DNA of 64,000 nucleotides from Azadirachta indica (GCA_022749755.1 CM040444.1:8187009-8251008), one strand, 5' to 3'. Shown: positions 11,007 to 23,132, numbered from the stretch's first letter. The notes: generated by a model not told the origin, from the sequence alone. Program-made: numbers and translations.

Positions 11007-13030
11007 TATTATTGACAGTCAACCCGCAGACTTCAAAGATTATCCACTATTTCTTCAAACTTCATGAGATTTTCTTATATTTAAAATTCATTTATTATTA
11101 AGATATTATAATTACTATAAAATAAAAATATTAAATATTAATAAAAGAATATCAAAATTCTATTAATGGTTAATATTTATTTTTTTCGATCCTACTTTCA
11201 GTGTATAGTAAAAACTCCACAATTAATCTCAATCAAAATGATAAAATTAACAAAAAAAAAAAAGGACCCTCTAGTCAATGCAATCATCAAACATGTATTT
11301 TGAAGTATTTTATTTTAATTTTCCAAACTTCATTGGTGGAATAGATCAATACAACGATCACTTAATCAGTTTAGTACCCCAAGTAAAATACATCTAACAA
11401 TTTTAAATCATAGATATAATATATTAATTTTATTCAGTAATAATATCAAACACCTATATATGTGTGTCTATATTTATTCAGGAGGACATATACATAAGAA
11501 AACTAAATTCCTTCTAGATCAAAGAGAAAAAAATTTAAGCAATATATATAGCAAAACTTCTGTTTAATTATATGGTCATTCTATGCTACCATTATATCAG
11601 AATAAAAGTTTCAATACCAATAATAAAAACGTTGTCAACTTTTAGATAAAATCAATGATTTACAATATTTATAATTAAAAATTTCAAATTAATTTTAAAA
11701 AGTGAATATCTTTTTATCTACTGAATATATAAATTAAATTAAATACTTATATTTATATTAATTGAGTTATAAAAATTAAATTAAAGAATTTTGGTTAATC
11801 TCTATCTATATTATTTTCAACTAGTCTTATTTTCTATTTATATTACTTCCAACCAATTTATCTATAATTAAATTTATTATTTTGCATGGTTTTCACTTAT
11901 ACTATTTTTAATTAGTCTGCACTCGTTTCATGATTGACGGAAACAAGTTGTATGCTAATAATATTAATAATAATAAGAAATTTTAAATCATATATCGATC
12001 GAGGATCATTGACAATAATGGTACTTTTGAAGTTAAATAGAAAGATAACAGTTTTAATTATATCTATAAGAAAAATAAAAAAATAATTTAAAATTAATAA
12101 ATAAGTTCAACTATGAGGTTAAAAGAGACATTGGAACTACTAGGAAAGTGATTTGTTTGGTCAATCATGCACTTAACGGCAAGTCAAATGACAACCAAGC
12201 AACCAAATCATTTTTTTTTTCTAAAGTTGAATAGAAATTAAATATTAAGTCAACCTTCTCCAACATTAATGCCGACAATTTTATAATCATACCCTCGATA
12301 CAAAATTTTAAAAATTTTTATATAAAAATATAAAATTATCGTTGAAATTAAAATTGTCATAAAAATTAAAATTTTATAACCCAAAAACACTTAAAATGTT
12401 TAACACAATTTTCGACATATTAAGAGAATGTATATAATGAAAAACACAAAGTATTTTTAATTTAAGTAGTTTTTTTTTTTTATTTGAAGTTTGAATATGA
12501 TTGAAATTTAAATTTGATTAAAATTTAAATAAGATTAATATGTTTATTTTTTACCTTAAATATTTGAATATATATACTAAATTATTTGATTTTATAAAAA
12601 TACAAAATCTGAAATCGGTATATTAATATATATGTCCTAAAAAATTTGAAGTTGATATATTAAATTATTGATATATATATATAAATATTAATTAACAAAT
12701 AATGTTATTATTGACAAATAAAATATTTAATTCATTTACATATTTGGTTATTTAAATTTAAGTTAAAATTTTTAATTTAATTATATTCAAACATTTTTAA
12801 CATATTTTCAAATAAAAATTACAAACAAATAATTTTTAAATATTTAAATAAAATTATTTAAAATTAAATAAAAAACACATTGTAGAAAGTAAAATAAAAT
12901 AATAAAACACAGTTTCAAACTCCCATTGATTGTGGAAAATCTAAATACGAATTTTCTATTGAAGAAGACGAAGTGTACCACGTGCGTATGAGCTGTTAAA
13001 GATGACTTCCCATCACCAATTATTAAAGTT
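11007..13030. other. AT-rich spacer upstream of cupin A, no gene
   Basis: From about 11040 it is alignable with 47280-48540, with indels. It is rich in A/T runs and TA repeats. No open frame or RNA gene is supported. The cupin promoter and first exon seen in block B at 48600-48885 are deleted at about 13025-13030. Confidence 0.6.
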
Positions 13031-14290
13031 ACCTATTTGTGTTCGTTAGCTTTGCTACTTCTGCTTTCTATTTTTGACAAGAAGTCTTTACTAATTAATT
13101 CCCATCATTCATGGAAGATCTAAAAATTTGAATTCGAATAGTTTTCTTTTTTAATTTAAAATTTAAATCTAATTTTTTGAAAATAATTAAAAATATATAA
13201 TAAACTTTTTAGATTGTTTAAATTCAGCGAAAATGCAAAAAAATTCTACTATAAAATGGAAAAAGAGTCTAAATTCAGGCAATTAAACATTATGGTAGTA
13301 TTTTTTTCAAATTGAATTCTGAATAAATGCGAATGTTTGAATACATTAAAGTAATGTGTTTTTATTGAATTTTGAATAAACTTCAATGTCTGAATTTGAT
13401 TTATTTATTTATGTCTCGAATGTATTTATTAAAAAACATAAAATAAAATTAGTTAGATTTTTCATACTTAGCCAAAACGTAAAATGTTTGACCTTTTATG
13501 TAATAGAAAAATTATATCAAAATTCTTATCAAATTAAAAAAATAAACGTATTTAATGAGCTAAATTATATAAATTCCTCTAGTTAAATATTAGGACAAAA
13601 AAAAAAAAAAGGTGCCTGACTCCATGTTTGGTCTTGGTTCACCTAACAAGCACGTTTGATATTTCTATATGATCTTGATTTCTATAGGCGAACAAGGATC
13701 GGTTGGATTGGTGTTACCAAATTCCAGAACAAATTCAAACCAGGAAATAGTTTTATGCCTCCATACAGGCGATGTCATTCTAGTACCTCTCGGATCAGTC
13801 TCATGGTGGTACAATCATGGAAACTCAGATGTGATTATCTTCTTTTTGGGTGAAACGTCAAATGCTTTGTACTTGGAGAATTTACCTACTTCTTTCTAGC
13901 AGAGCTTTAGGCATGTTAGGGGGTTTCTCCCTGACTTCATTAGTAAAGCCTTTAACATCAATGAAACAGAAGCAACTACACTTGCAAAAAGCCAAACCGG
14001 TGCCTTGCTTGTCAAGTTAACCCCAGAAGAAGGACAAACATACCCTTCCCTCAGATAAACAATGCCAATAACTGGGTCAAAAACATTGTGAATTTTCCTG
14101 CTGATATTCAGATCGAAAGAGCCGGTATAGCTACTTCATTAACAGGAAAAAACTTCCCTTTTCTTGAAGAAGCTGGGCTTAGTTGCTCCCTTGTAAAACT
14201 TGAACCAAATGCTATGCTTTCACCAGTCTACACAACTGTTAACATGGTTCAGGTTTTTTATGTTGTGAAAGGAAGTGGTAAAGTGCAAAT
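13031..14290 (+). pseudogene. 11S globulin/glutelin-type cupin pseudogene A
   Basis: Sequence 13031-13687 is the old first intron, ending in an AG acceptor. Exon 2 starts at 13688 and reads GEQGSVGLVLPNS then GDVILVPLGSVSWWYNHGNSD and IIFFLGET, typical of the first cupin barrel of legumin/glutelin-type proteins. A stop and frameshift follow near 13899; the middle part continues as a string resembling GFLPDFISKAFNINE and AKSQTGALLVKL. The second barrel survives at 14088-14300 (QVFYVVKGSGKVQIVG). Exon 1 is deleted, and about 370 bp after codon ...QIVG is deleted too. The protein family stores seed nitrogen or acts as a related non-storage cupin; this copy is dead. Confidence 0.8.
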
Positions 14291-14299
14291 TGTAGGAGT

Positions 14300-14844
14300 C
14301 CCGTTTGCTGGTGTATTTTATATCAAAATAATTCTGAGTATCAGATTTTCAGAGTATAAGTTCTACAAACCCATCACTACTGCAACATGACCCACAAGAT
14401 TTGGTCAAAAAAAATTTTCTTATATATTATTAGTATGCTCTTTTTTTTTTTTTTATAATTTATGTTAAATTCTCATTTTTTATTTTTGTATTAAATATTT
14501 TAAGATTGGAATTCAAAATTTAACTTTAAAGTTTTAAGCTTTTGGTTAAAATTTTTGACCTTGCAAATATTGAAGGGCGAAATGCACCTATTTGCTTTTA
14601 AAGATTTTACTTCATTTTTCTTATTTTATGGAAATTACACTTTTTGACTAAAAGCTAGTTGTGACAGCAAAAAACTAATAAATTTTTGTTATAAAACTAA
14701 TCCTAAAATTTTTATTTACAAAACATTTATTTCAAAATGTTTTAGCTGAAATGTTATAACAAATATACTATTAATACAATTTTGAAATTACACCTGCATT
14801 TCTTCCTTTACCTTTACCCCCTCTCACTTTTCTTTCTGTGTACA
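14300..14844. other. AT-rich 3' flank of cupin A with empty TRIM site
   Basis: The stretch aligns with 50105-50160 plus 51193-51680. At about 14362-14376 (...CAGAGTATAAGTTC...) it has the uninterrupted form of the site that holds the TRIM in block B. No gene was seen. Confidence 0.7.
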
Positions 14845-15870
14845 GCAAGATGAATACTATACAACAACAGGAAGGATAGTTTGTAAGGATAGGCTATCCT
14901 ATAGTGGTGATTCAGATAACGATCATATAGCTGACTACGAAGAAATAGTGGCCAACCTCTTTGTCCTCAATTTGAGGAGTGAGAACCTGAGTTTGAATGT
15001 GCTCTTGAACGGGCTAGACTAGGATCATAGGGACCGCTGTTGAAGGGCAGATCGGGAGGGCAAATGTGCTTTTACTAGCCAAGGGAAGGTTATTGCAGAA
15101 CTTCTTTCATATATTAGTAGGGTAGTCTAGCCTATAACGGAAAGACCCAACCTATTGCTTAAGATCCAGTTATGTTTTTTAGCCGTTACTTAGGACCGAG
15201 GGTATATAAATGGGCTCGTTGGAAAGAAAGCTGGAGATGGAGTGCGGTCTCTAGAGAACACATGTCAATCGCCGTCGGGTTGCTCAATAGATTGTAGCTG
15301 GGTACAAATAGGCCGGTTATAGACAAGTAGGCAGGGTATAACGAAGCCCGCTGGGTGACACATGGCTATACTGGTCAGCTTGGGCTGGCGATTGACGGTT
15401 GACTGAGCTGGTGGACTACTCTACGACGTATTCGCTCTATTATTACATCCTATTCAGGAGCTTCCATATTAATGAAGAGGCCCTTACGTACTAGGGCTCA
15501 CTCATCACGGCTCTTCCCTCTTCTTCGCCCTCTGCGCTCTTTTGTTCGTATAACGGCTGAATTCTGCAACCTTTGGGACGTTCCAAACCTTACTAAAAGA
15601 ACTAATAAGGCAGTTCTACACGATGGTTAGAAGAGTCAAGCAAGGAGTGGAGCCGATGGGATTTATCGAATAGTAATAAAGAGCAGCAAATTGAACCAGA
15701 CTACTTACAGTAAGACCATCGGTGCAGTGAGAACCATCGACCTGAGAAACCCCAGGTGTGTTGTTCCCGGGACAAGCCAGTTAGCAGAAAGAAAGTAATC
15801 GTTAGCTAGCCTACCAAGAAGCAAAGAAAGATTTCGAAGATGAATGAGGCTTTTGTTAAGAATATCGTTG
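14845..15870. other. GC-richer block, possible organelle-derived DNA (copy A)
   Basis: Base composition jumps to about half G+C (one 60-base line counted at 31 G/C) within a very AT-rich window, then falls again. No protein or RNA gene was recognised. The style resembles plant mitochondrial spacer DNA, so a nuclear insert of mitochondrial DNA is my guess. It is duplicated at 51680-52384 plus 57600-57945. It holds at about 15542-15556 the empty form of the copia target (TTTTGTTCGTATAACG). Confidence 0.4.
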
Positions 15871-16350
15871 GATAAACACATGATATATCAAATGTCAGTG
15901 TGAAATTGAGCGGTTTCATCTAAGAGTTTACTTAACATATCTTATCATGATATTACATAATCATAATATTAGAATGATAGCTATCACACCAATGAAATGG
16001 ACATCAAGAAATGAATAATAATTATCATGTTCATGAAGATCAATATAAAATAATACTTACATAAAATGCTATGCTAAATTTGAATGAAAAAATATGTTTA
16101 TATACAGATATAGATAATTATTAATAATAAGTATTTTAGTATTAATTCCAACTTTAAGGTATTGGAGAAAACTACAACATTTTCTTTTTCTACTACTTTG
16201 ATTATCAGTGAGTAAAAATAATTTTAAACTTTAATATATTACAAAAGAAAGAAACGATACCCTTTATCATACGAGTGAAGCAAAAAATTAATCGATGTTT
16301 TTAAGCATTACTAATTAATGTATTAGTTTTCATATTCTTTTGTTTTACAG

Positions 16351-16508
16351 GTCAACAATTGCAAAGTTTGCAATCAAATAATCAATGTTGAATGTCATTT
16401 CACCTTTAATTCTATTAACTTATCTTAACGATACTATAGAGTTCATAAAAATATTGAAGTGAGAGTTTGGAGACTGTCAAATTTTCATCCCTCCAAAAAT
16501 TAAAATTA
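16351..16508 (+). pseudogene. Orphan last exon of a cupin gene (block A)
   Basis: An acceptor-like TTTTACAG is followed by sequence matching the last exon of cupin B (49970-50098), including the ATTGAATGTCATTTCA-like stretch and an ending like ATTCCTCCAAAAA. It is decayed by indels. A matching orphan lies at 58621-58777. Each block therefore once held two cupin genes, or one gene whose last exon was duplicated. Confidence 0.6.
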
Positions 16509-17298
16509 GGAGTTTCTCATATTAGAATAATTAGAATTTTTTGTTACAATGACTAATTTCTTTTTACATATTATTAGTTTTTTTTTTTTTTTTTTTTTTT
16601 AAATAATATTTGTAATAAGTGTATAATGAGTTAAGTGTAATAAAACTAAATATATATACATCTATAAAATATTCTAATTACAATATTAAAAAAATTCAAA
16701 TCCATCTAAAAGGTTTCAACAGATATATTTTTTACCTTTTGTAAAAAATAAATTGATTTAGAGAGACAACACTACTCATTACTTAATGGAATAATTATTT
16801 TTTTTTTGAAAATTAAGAGATAAATATTATTAATATAAGCCATTTCAAATGATCTAAAATAATTGAATAATATTAAGAACACAAAATCTTTGTAAAAAAT
16901 TTTATATTCAAATTAAATTAATGAGATATGATAATATTGGTTGATGAATATTTTGAAGAGTAAATCTGCTGTTACCACTCCAAAATACTTAAAGAAACTT
17001 TTTTCTTTATTTATCTTATTAAAATATATCAAAATAAAAAATTCTTATTAAATCTCATTAGTTCTAAAATTATCTCTCATATTTCTATTCTTTGCAAACT
17101 CTAACTAGTGTTCTCAATTTTTTTTTTACTAAAAATGTTTAGCTGAATTTTTTTCTTAAAAATACACTCATTAACTTATAACATAAAAATTTCTACCGAG
17201 TTTCAAATTATAATTGAAATTTGGTTTCACACTCTCTCTATTTATGATTATTTTATAATTTAAAACTCTTTTAACTTTATTGAAGAATAAAATATATA
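16509..17298. other. AT-rich DNA without a gene (16509-17298)
   Basis: It includes a long T run near 16579-16602. Positions 16830-17120 recur at 59110-59410 and again at 22255-22550, just before the kinase fragment there. This gives three copies of a noncoding flank. Confidence 0.55.
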
Positions 17299-17307
17299 TT
17301 TATTTAA

Positions 17308-17564
17308 GGGAGAATGCTCATTACCCCTTATTTTTTCAGTTAATATCCGTTACCTCTATATTTTTTTTAATACCTCGTCACCTCTCTGATTTTTTTTTTT
17401 TAAATTTTACCCTTCAATTCAATTGGTTTATAAAATGGTAGATTTGAAAATATTTAAAATATTGAACGGTAAAATTAGAATTTAAGGAGATGATAGAATA
17501 TTGAAAGAAATACAGGGATAATGGGACATTAACTCAAAAAACAGATAGTAATAGGCATTCTCCC
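17308..17564. mobile_element. MITE, 257 bp, Mutator-like 9-bp target duplication
   Basis: Ends GGGAGAATGC and GCATTCTCCC are perfect inverted repeats that extend imperfectly for about 50 bp. The element is flanked by TTTATTTAA at 17299-17307 and 17565-17573, a perfect 9-bp target duplication. A second family member is at 58080-58345. The 9-bp duplication suggests mobilisation by a Mutator-like transposase; no coding capacity. Confidence 0.82.
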
Positions 17565-17573
17565 TTTATTTAA

Positions 17574-18480
17574 TTTACAATTTAAAAAAAAAAAGATATC
17601 CTAAGCTACAGTTAAATATTAATAAAAAGTAATGGTGAATTATACATATATATATATGAATAATGTGTGTCTAATATAAACTAAAGTATGTTACTTAAAT
17701 ATCTTCTTTTATGTAATTTTAATTAAAGTTAAAATTGTAAATAAAGATAAAAAGGTTTTAAAAGACATTTAAAGAGGTTACGGTAACATCACTCGGTATA
17801 AAATTAATGTACTTATTAAATAAATATAAAAAACATGGATTGCCACATTATTATTTATCCTCTAAGTACTTTTCAAAAAGCTTATATATATCTTTATCAC
17901 TGCTATTAATTAGTGTTAGATATTTTTTGAAGCTTGAAAAAGACACAACTGGTACTAGCAATCCACTTAAAATAAATTTGAAATAATTCTTTATAATTTG
18001 AATAATATACATTTACCCCATATAAGCTCTCGATAATGTACAGATATTCCACTAATAACACTTGTTCTTATTTTTTTTAAATTTAAATTAACAATTACAA
18101 AAAATAAATATATGGATAAGATTGCATTAAAACTCTTTTAACAATTAACCAAAATGAAACTTCATTATTTTTATTCAAAATTTTTTTTAAGAGCTAGATG
18201 AACATAAATAAAATTATTATTTTACATCTTATTAACATTACTTAAAATAAATATATTTTAATTTTTATGTGAAATATAAATTTTATATGTAGCGAAAAGT
18301 ATTTTATAAATTATAAAACTAAAATTTATTATTATTATTATTATTATGATAAAAAAATGTTAAAAATTTATTTTAAAAAAAATAAGTTTTTAACGTTAAT
18401 TAATTATTAAAATATGTAAAATAATACCATGTATATCAACTCAACTCATTCTATAATGCAAAAATTATGAATAGGGAAAA
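17574..18480. other. AT-rich DNA, distal 3' flank of an inverted kinase copy
   Basis: From about 18290 it matches, inverted, the 3' flank of the intact kinase near 28990-29170. It carries an ATT microsatellite at about 18328-18349. No gene is supported. Confidence 0.6.
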
Positions 18481-19797
18481 TTGACAACTACTCCGTTGAA
18501 TGATGTTGTGAAAGGCAGCCGGGCAACCGCACTGGCCCATTGATTAAAATACATCATCTTCATTATTGGTGTTGGCCGTGGGGTTTCCTATTGGTACCAA
18601 CTTGCCCATCTAAATTAATTACTTTCGACTCTCTAGTCTATTTAAGTCTAGTCTGACCGTCCTGCCCATGGCCCTCTTCATTGATAAGTCGACCCCACGT
18701 AAGTATGAAACATTTGGAAAATTGAAATACAACCATATATACAACCACTTTTGAGGTAATGGATAGATTTATAACCCACTCAGGAGCCATGTAACCTCTT
18801 GTTCCTCTTATTCTGGAAAAGCTTGAATCATTTATGCCTCCCCTACTTTGCAGCTTAGACAACCCAAAGTCTGCCATTTTTGGTTGGTAATTAGAATCCA
18901 AGAGTATGTTCTTGTGGCTTTATGTCACAAATGCATAACCCACTTCAAGCACTCATCATGCAAATAAGCCAATCCTTTTGTAGTGCCAACAGCAATTTCA
19001 AACCTCTTATCCTAACTAATTGAATTGGAATAGAGGTTATCTGCTAAGGATCCATGCTCCATGTACTCATAAACCAAAAGCCTGCGCTTCCCCTCTGCAC
19101 AATACCCCCACATCGCTATCAGGTTTATGTGGTGAAGTTTCTTGTTCTTGTTGGTCTTTAATTCCTTTAGGAACTCAGCTTCCCTTTGTCTAGCTTTATT
19201 GAGCTGTTCGACAGCTGCAACACGTTGATCAGACAATAAAGCTCGGTAGACAACACCACCTGCTCCTCGCTCAATCTCTTCAGTAAACTCTTCGTGGCCT
19301 TTCTTAGCTCACCGTAGGTGAATTTTTCGAATCCAGTGGCAGCAAGGTTGTATCCTTGCTTTATTACTTTAGAGTCTTGATTGCCCACGAACAAGAAAAA
19401 CCACACTAAGAAAATGCTGACCATCTCTACAAGCCCTATCGCAATGGCAAACCAAAGCAAAAAATTCAATATACGATTTTCGCGGGGTTCTTCATAACTT
19501 CTGTTGATTGCTTGGATAATATTGCCCTTGCAATTTAACTATAATACTTCAATGGTCATCGTCTGGTTGAAAAAATGATTAGATTTAGGCAGCTTCAAAT
19601 AAGTATCCCAACCAAAACCCAATCGTTGCTGTCCGTTGAACAGTGAAGTCTTGGGGTAACATGTAAAACCCTACTTTTTCTCTGCAATTTAAAACTTGGC
19701 GATGTTAAATTTGTACTGGAACCCTTTTCAGCTGCTCAAATTCATGCATTTCTCCTTACATTCTTGCAAAGTAACGTTCGGGAAAGCACCTGCATCC
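18481..19797 (-). pseudogene. S-receptor kinase pseudogene, C-terminal half, inverted
   Basis: Read on the minus strand it contains the end of the PAN region (19513-19797), the membrane span (FLLWFAIAIGLVEMV, about 19400-19465), the ATP-loop region with a frameshift, and the middle of the kinase. The VAVK-type lysine is Glu (VAAVEQL, about 19205-19225). A +1 shift breaks the HCDIKPQN catalytic loop near 18930. After ITSKVVVY the frame jumps into 3' flank at about 18745, so subdomains IX-XI are lost. Non-functional beyond doubt. Confidence 0.85.
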
Positions 19798-20002
19798 TAT
19801 TAAATTTTATTCAATATAATTTATTACTATTCAATTTAATTCAGTCTATTATATATATATACATATAATTTACTACAGTTCAATAGTAACTTCTTGCTAA
19901 ACAAACCTAAACGTTGGAACTCAAATCTTATTTCTCTCTATTCTTCTGCTGTCCAATACAGGTATTTATTGTTAATTTTATAATTTATTTATTTATTTAT
20001 TC
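19798..20002. repeat. AT-rich repeat shared with 23755-23904
   Basis: The segment from TTTTATTCAATATAATTTA to the TTTA repeats near 19981-20000 recurs just upstream of the next module copy at 23755-23904. Together with the module it forms one transposed or duplicated package that interrupts the kinase pseudogene. Confidence 0.6.
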
Positions 20003-21035
20003 ATTGACGACCACTGGAGGCTACGCCACAGGAATTCTACTACTGGGGCATCGCTTTTGCTCACTTAGCACGGTAGCCCAAACAAATCGAACGTAATAGG
20101 TGATGTACATATGCTGATGGCTTATTGCTGGGGCAGTTGGGCATTGAAAAAATTCAAATATTTATAGGATCTGGGTCAGGAGGACCCACGCAAAACAGTG
20201 CTAACATTTCATAAATTTTAATTGGGAAAGTAATATTTTCATCCCTGAACTTTTCCAAAATAACAAATAAGAACGTGGTATTCTCCTATTTTAACAATTT
20301 CATCGGTACTGCCAAAATTGTGAAGTCACTACCACCACATGAAGCAAGACCATACGATGACGTCGACATTCTATTACGGATTAATGTGCTTGCCACCACC
20401 ACTATGCCTGTCGTTGCCATGGTTACTAGATCCACATATATCCGAACCGACCCTTGTTTTGGATTTTTTTTTTTTTAACTTACATCTTATCATATTCATG
20501 CTCATCCCACCATAATCTAACTCGTTGATATTTTTTGTCTCTGTTTGCAATTAAATCTTTAGATTATTGGAGCAATTTGTGGAGTTACGATTTATATAGC
20601 ATTAAAGATAAGCATTATAGATTGATTTCAATATTGTTGATAGTAGATTTAGGTCAAAGAAGATGAAGGAAAGATAAAAACTCTAAGGATATTAATTTTT
20701 ATTTTTACCCTTAATTTTGAACATCTTATAACTCTGTTATATCAATAGGGACAAATCTATTAAAATCGGACAAAGTATATTCTTATTTTTTTCCCTAAAG
20801 TTCAGAGACGAAAATATTATTAATTATAGGGACTAATTTATTAAAATCTGACAAATAATATTTTTATTTATTACTTTTCTAAAATTTATAAATGCAAATA
20901 TTATTATCTCAAATTTTATCGGGGTCTTCTCTTTCGAACCCAAACATATGATATAATATGATTTTCCATGGTTGGAAAAAATTTGAGAAAATTGCCAAAG
21001 AATTTGGTAAAATTTAGGTTTTACACCGTAAAAAT
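20003..21035. repeat. Promoter-side module, copy 2
   Basis: It matches 63310-64000 from the GGCTACGCCACAGGAATTC stretch onward. A conserved, less AT-rich core at 20290-20460 contains GATGACGTCGAC and recurs at 25390-25560 and 63605-63775. The module is followed not by a kinase 5' end but by an inverted kinase fragment. Open frames across the core exist on both strands but are not conserved in frame. Confidence 0.7.
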
Positions 21036-21038
21036 ATG

Positions 21039-21545
21039 ATTGCTTGGGTAATATATTGCCCTTGCACTTTAACTATAATACTTCAATGGTCATCGTCTGG
21101 TTGAAAAAATGATTAGATTTAGGCAGCTTCAAATAAGTATCCCAACCAAAACCCAATCGTTGCTGTCCGTTGAACAGTGAAGTCTTGGGGTAACATGTAA
21201 AACCCTACTTTTTCTCTGCAAATTTAAAACTTGGCGATGTTAAATTTGTACTGGAACCCTTTTTAGCTGCTCAAATTCATGCATTTCTCCTTACATTCTT
21301 GCAAAGTAACGTTCGGGAAAGCACCTGCATCCTACCCACAGAATTCAAGATAAGTTATGTTGAGGAAATCATATTCGGTGTGGCTAGGAAAACTGAATTT
21401 CGGTTCACATATACTAGACCAGTCAAAGTCATTCTTCACGTTGTATCCAGGTAAGCAAGAGCATGATCTCTTGCTTGTATTAGGAGCATAAGTACACACT
21501 CCGTTAGTTTCACAGATGCTGTGAACTATTTTCAATAACTTTTTT
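21039..21545 (-). pseudogene. S-receptor kinase pseudogene, EGF-PAN part, inverted
   Basis: 21039-21332 repeats 19513-19797 almost base for base. The minus strand then continues upstream through the PAN start and the EGF-like cluster (NGVCTYAPNTSKRSCSCLPG) to IVHSICE at about 21535, where homology stops in AT-rich DNA. The lectin half is missing. This is the natural N-terminal continuation of the pseudogene at 18481-19797, separated by an inserted package of about 1.24 kb. Confidence 0.85.
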
Positions 21546-22584
21546 CTATTAAAACTTTACCTGTAATTAAGTATAAATTTTTTATTTATATTAATTACTG
21601 CAAACTAATATTTAAAATATATCAATAAAAAAAATATAGTTACAATGATAATATAATTTATTTTCTTAAAAGATAAATTTAGAAAAATAAATGATTGATA
21701 AAAATACATATACAATAAGATGACATTCAACTCACTTTGCAAGCGTTATGATAAATTTCATACAAATTGAGTAACTTAATACTTAACAAATTTAAGATGT
21801 GTATTATAAAAGAAATTTAAAAAAATTAGATACCTTGTAAGAACAAACAATAAATTTGAAGACGATAATGATTGAGTCAAGAAAAAAGAGTAAATTTTTT
21901 TCATAAATAAACATTAGAATTAAAAGGATGATATAAAAATTAAAAAAATTATTCAGAATTTTAAAAAAAAAGATAATATAAAAGTTATAAATTTAGAATT
22001 TGTAATTTTAAAATAGTACATTTTAAGATGATAAGAAAATAATTTTTGAATTCAATTCAAAAGTTGTTTTCAAATTTTGTAAGACAAACGCATATGTTCT
22101 TATTTTTTTTGTGTTTTCTATTTTAAAAAACAAAGAATATATTCAAAAGTGAATCAATCACACTCTTTTTTTTTTTTCTTAAAAAAAGTTGAGAATTAGA
22201 AATATTTATGTAAATATTATTAATATTATTAATACTATTAATATAAGAGTGGAAGTACAAAAGGAGGACTAAAAGCTATTCCAAATGATCTAAAATAATT
22301 GGATAATATTAGGAATACAAACACTTGGTAAAAATTTTATATTCAAATTACTAAGATATGGTAATATTAGTTGATGAAAATATAAAAGAGTAATGCTACT
22401 ATCAGCCCTCCAAAATACTTTAAAGAAAAAAAAAACTTTCTTTATTTATCCTATTAAAATATATTAAAATAAAAAAATCTCATTACATCTCATTAATTCT
22501 AAAATGATCTCTCATATTGCACTTTGCTGGAAACTCTAGTGTTCTCAATTATTTTTTTATTAAATGTTACTTTGATTTCTCTTA
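21546..22584. other. AT-rich DNA without a gene (21546-22584)
   Basis: Strongly AT-rich. 22255-22550 is a third copy of the flank seen at 16830-17120 and 59110-59410. No coding frame or RNA gene was seen. Confidence 0.55.
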
Positions 22585-23132
22585 ATAGTGTTTTCTCTGC
22601 AGGGTTTTCGAGTGTGGGTGATAACGCTTACGGCTCTGCAGGGTCTTTACAGTTCTCAGTGAAATTGCAACTTCTCAACACCAGCAATCTTGGTGTAGGT
22701 ACTAGCTCAATAATGTCCTCTATCTTCTCTTCTAGGTTCCAGAAATAACCAGCATCTACTGGCTCTCCGTTTGGCTTTGGCCATATGAAGTCGACCGAAG
22801 CTCTACTCACATACAATAGCAGTAGACTGTAGCACCTGATCCATCTGGTCATTTTTATTTCCTCTAATAGTTTAGAATTCTCATCAACAAATTTTGTGAA
22901 GTCGTTCAGACGATTGACACTGGATTTTGATGACAATCTGTGGTTGTACAGCTTTGACGAGAAAACAAAGAAATGGGTTATTTCATTGGCAAGCCATTAA
23001 TCCTAGAGCATGTAGGGGTTCACGGCGTCTATAGAGCTAAAGAAGTGTAACTTACTTATGGTCGTGGCCTAAGCAGGAGATGCCTTTGGTTACCTGGATA
23101 CAGAGTGAAGCATGACTCGGATTGGTCTAGTG
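22585..23132 (+). pseudogene. S-receptor kinase pseudogene, lectin to EGF part
   Basis: It starts inside the lectin domain at TGTTTTCTCTGCAGG and keeps patchy similarity through the strand-rich middle (RRLTLDFDDNLWLYSFDEKT, about 22905-22975) to the EGF end (GYRVKHDSDWSS, about 23095-23130). Deletions remove much of the lectin domain and several stops occur. It faces the inverted half at 18481-21545, head to head, and overlaps it in the EGF region, so the two are not simply one gene cut in half. Confidence 0.78.

Noticed and set aside
20275..20478. Conserved small protein encoded by the module core
   Set aside because: The frame is broken by a 1-bp insertion in the copy at 63605-63775, and both strands give similar-looking frames.
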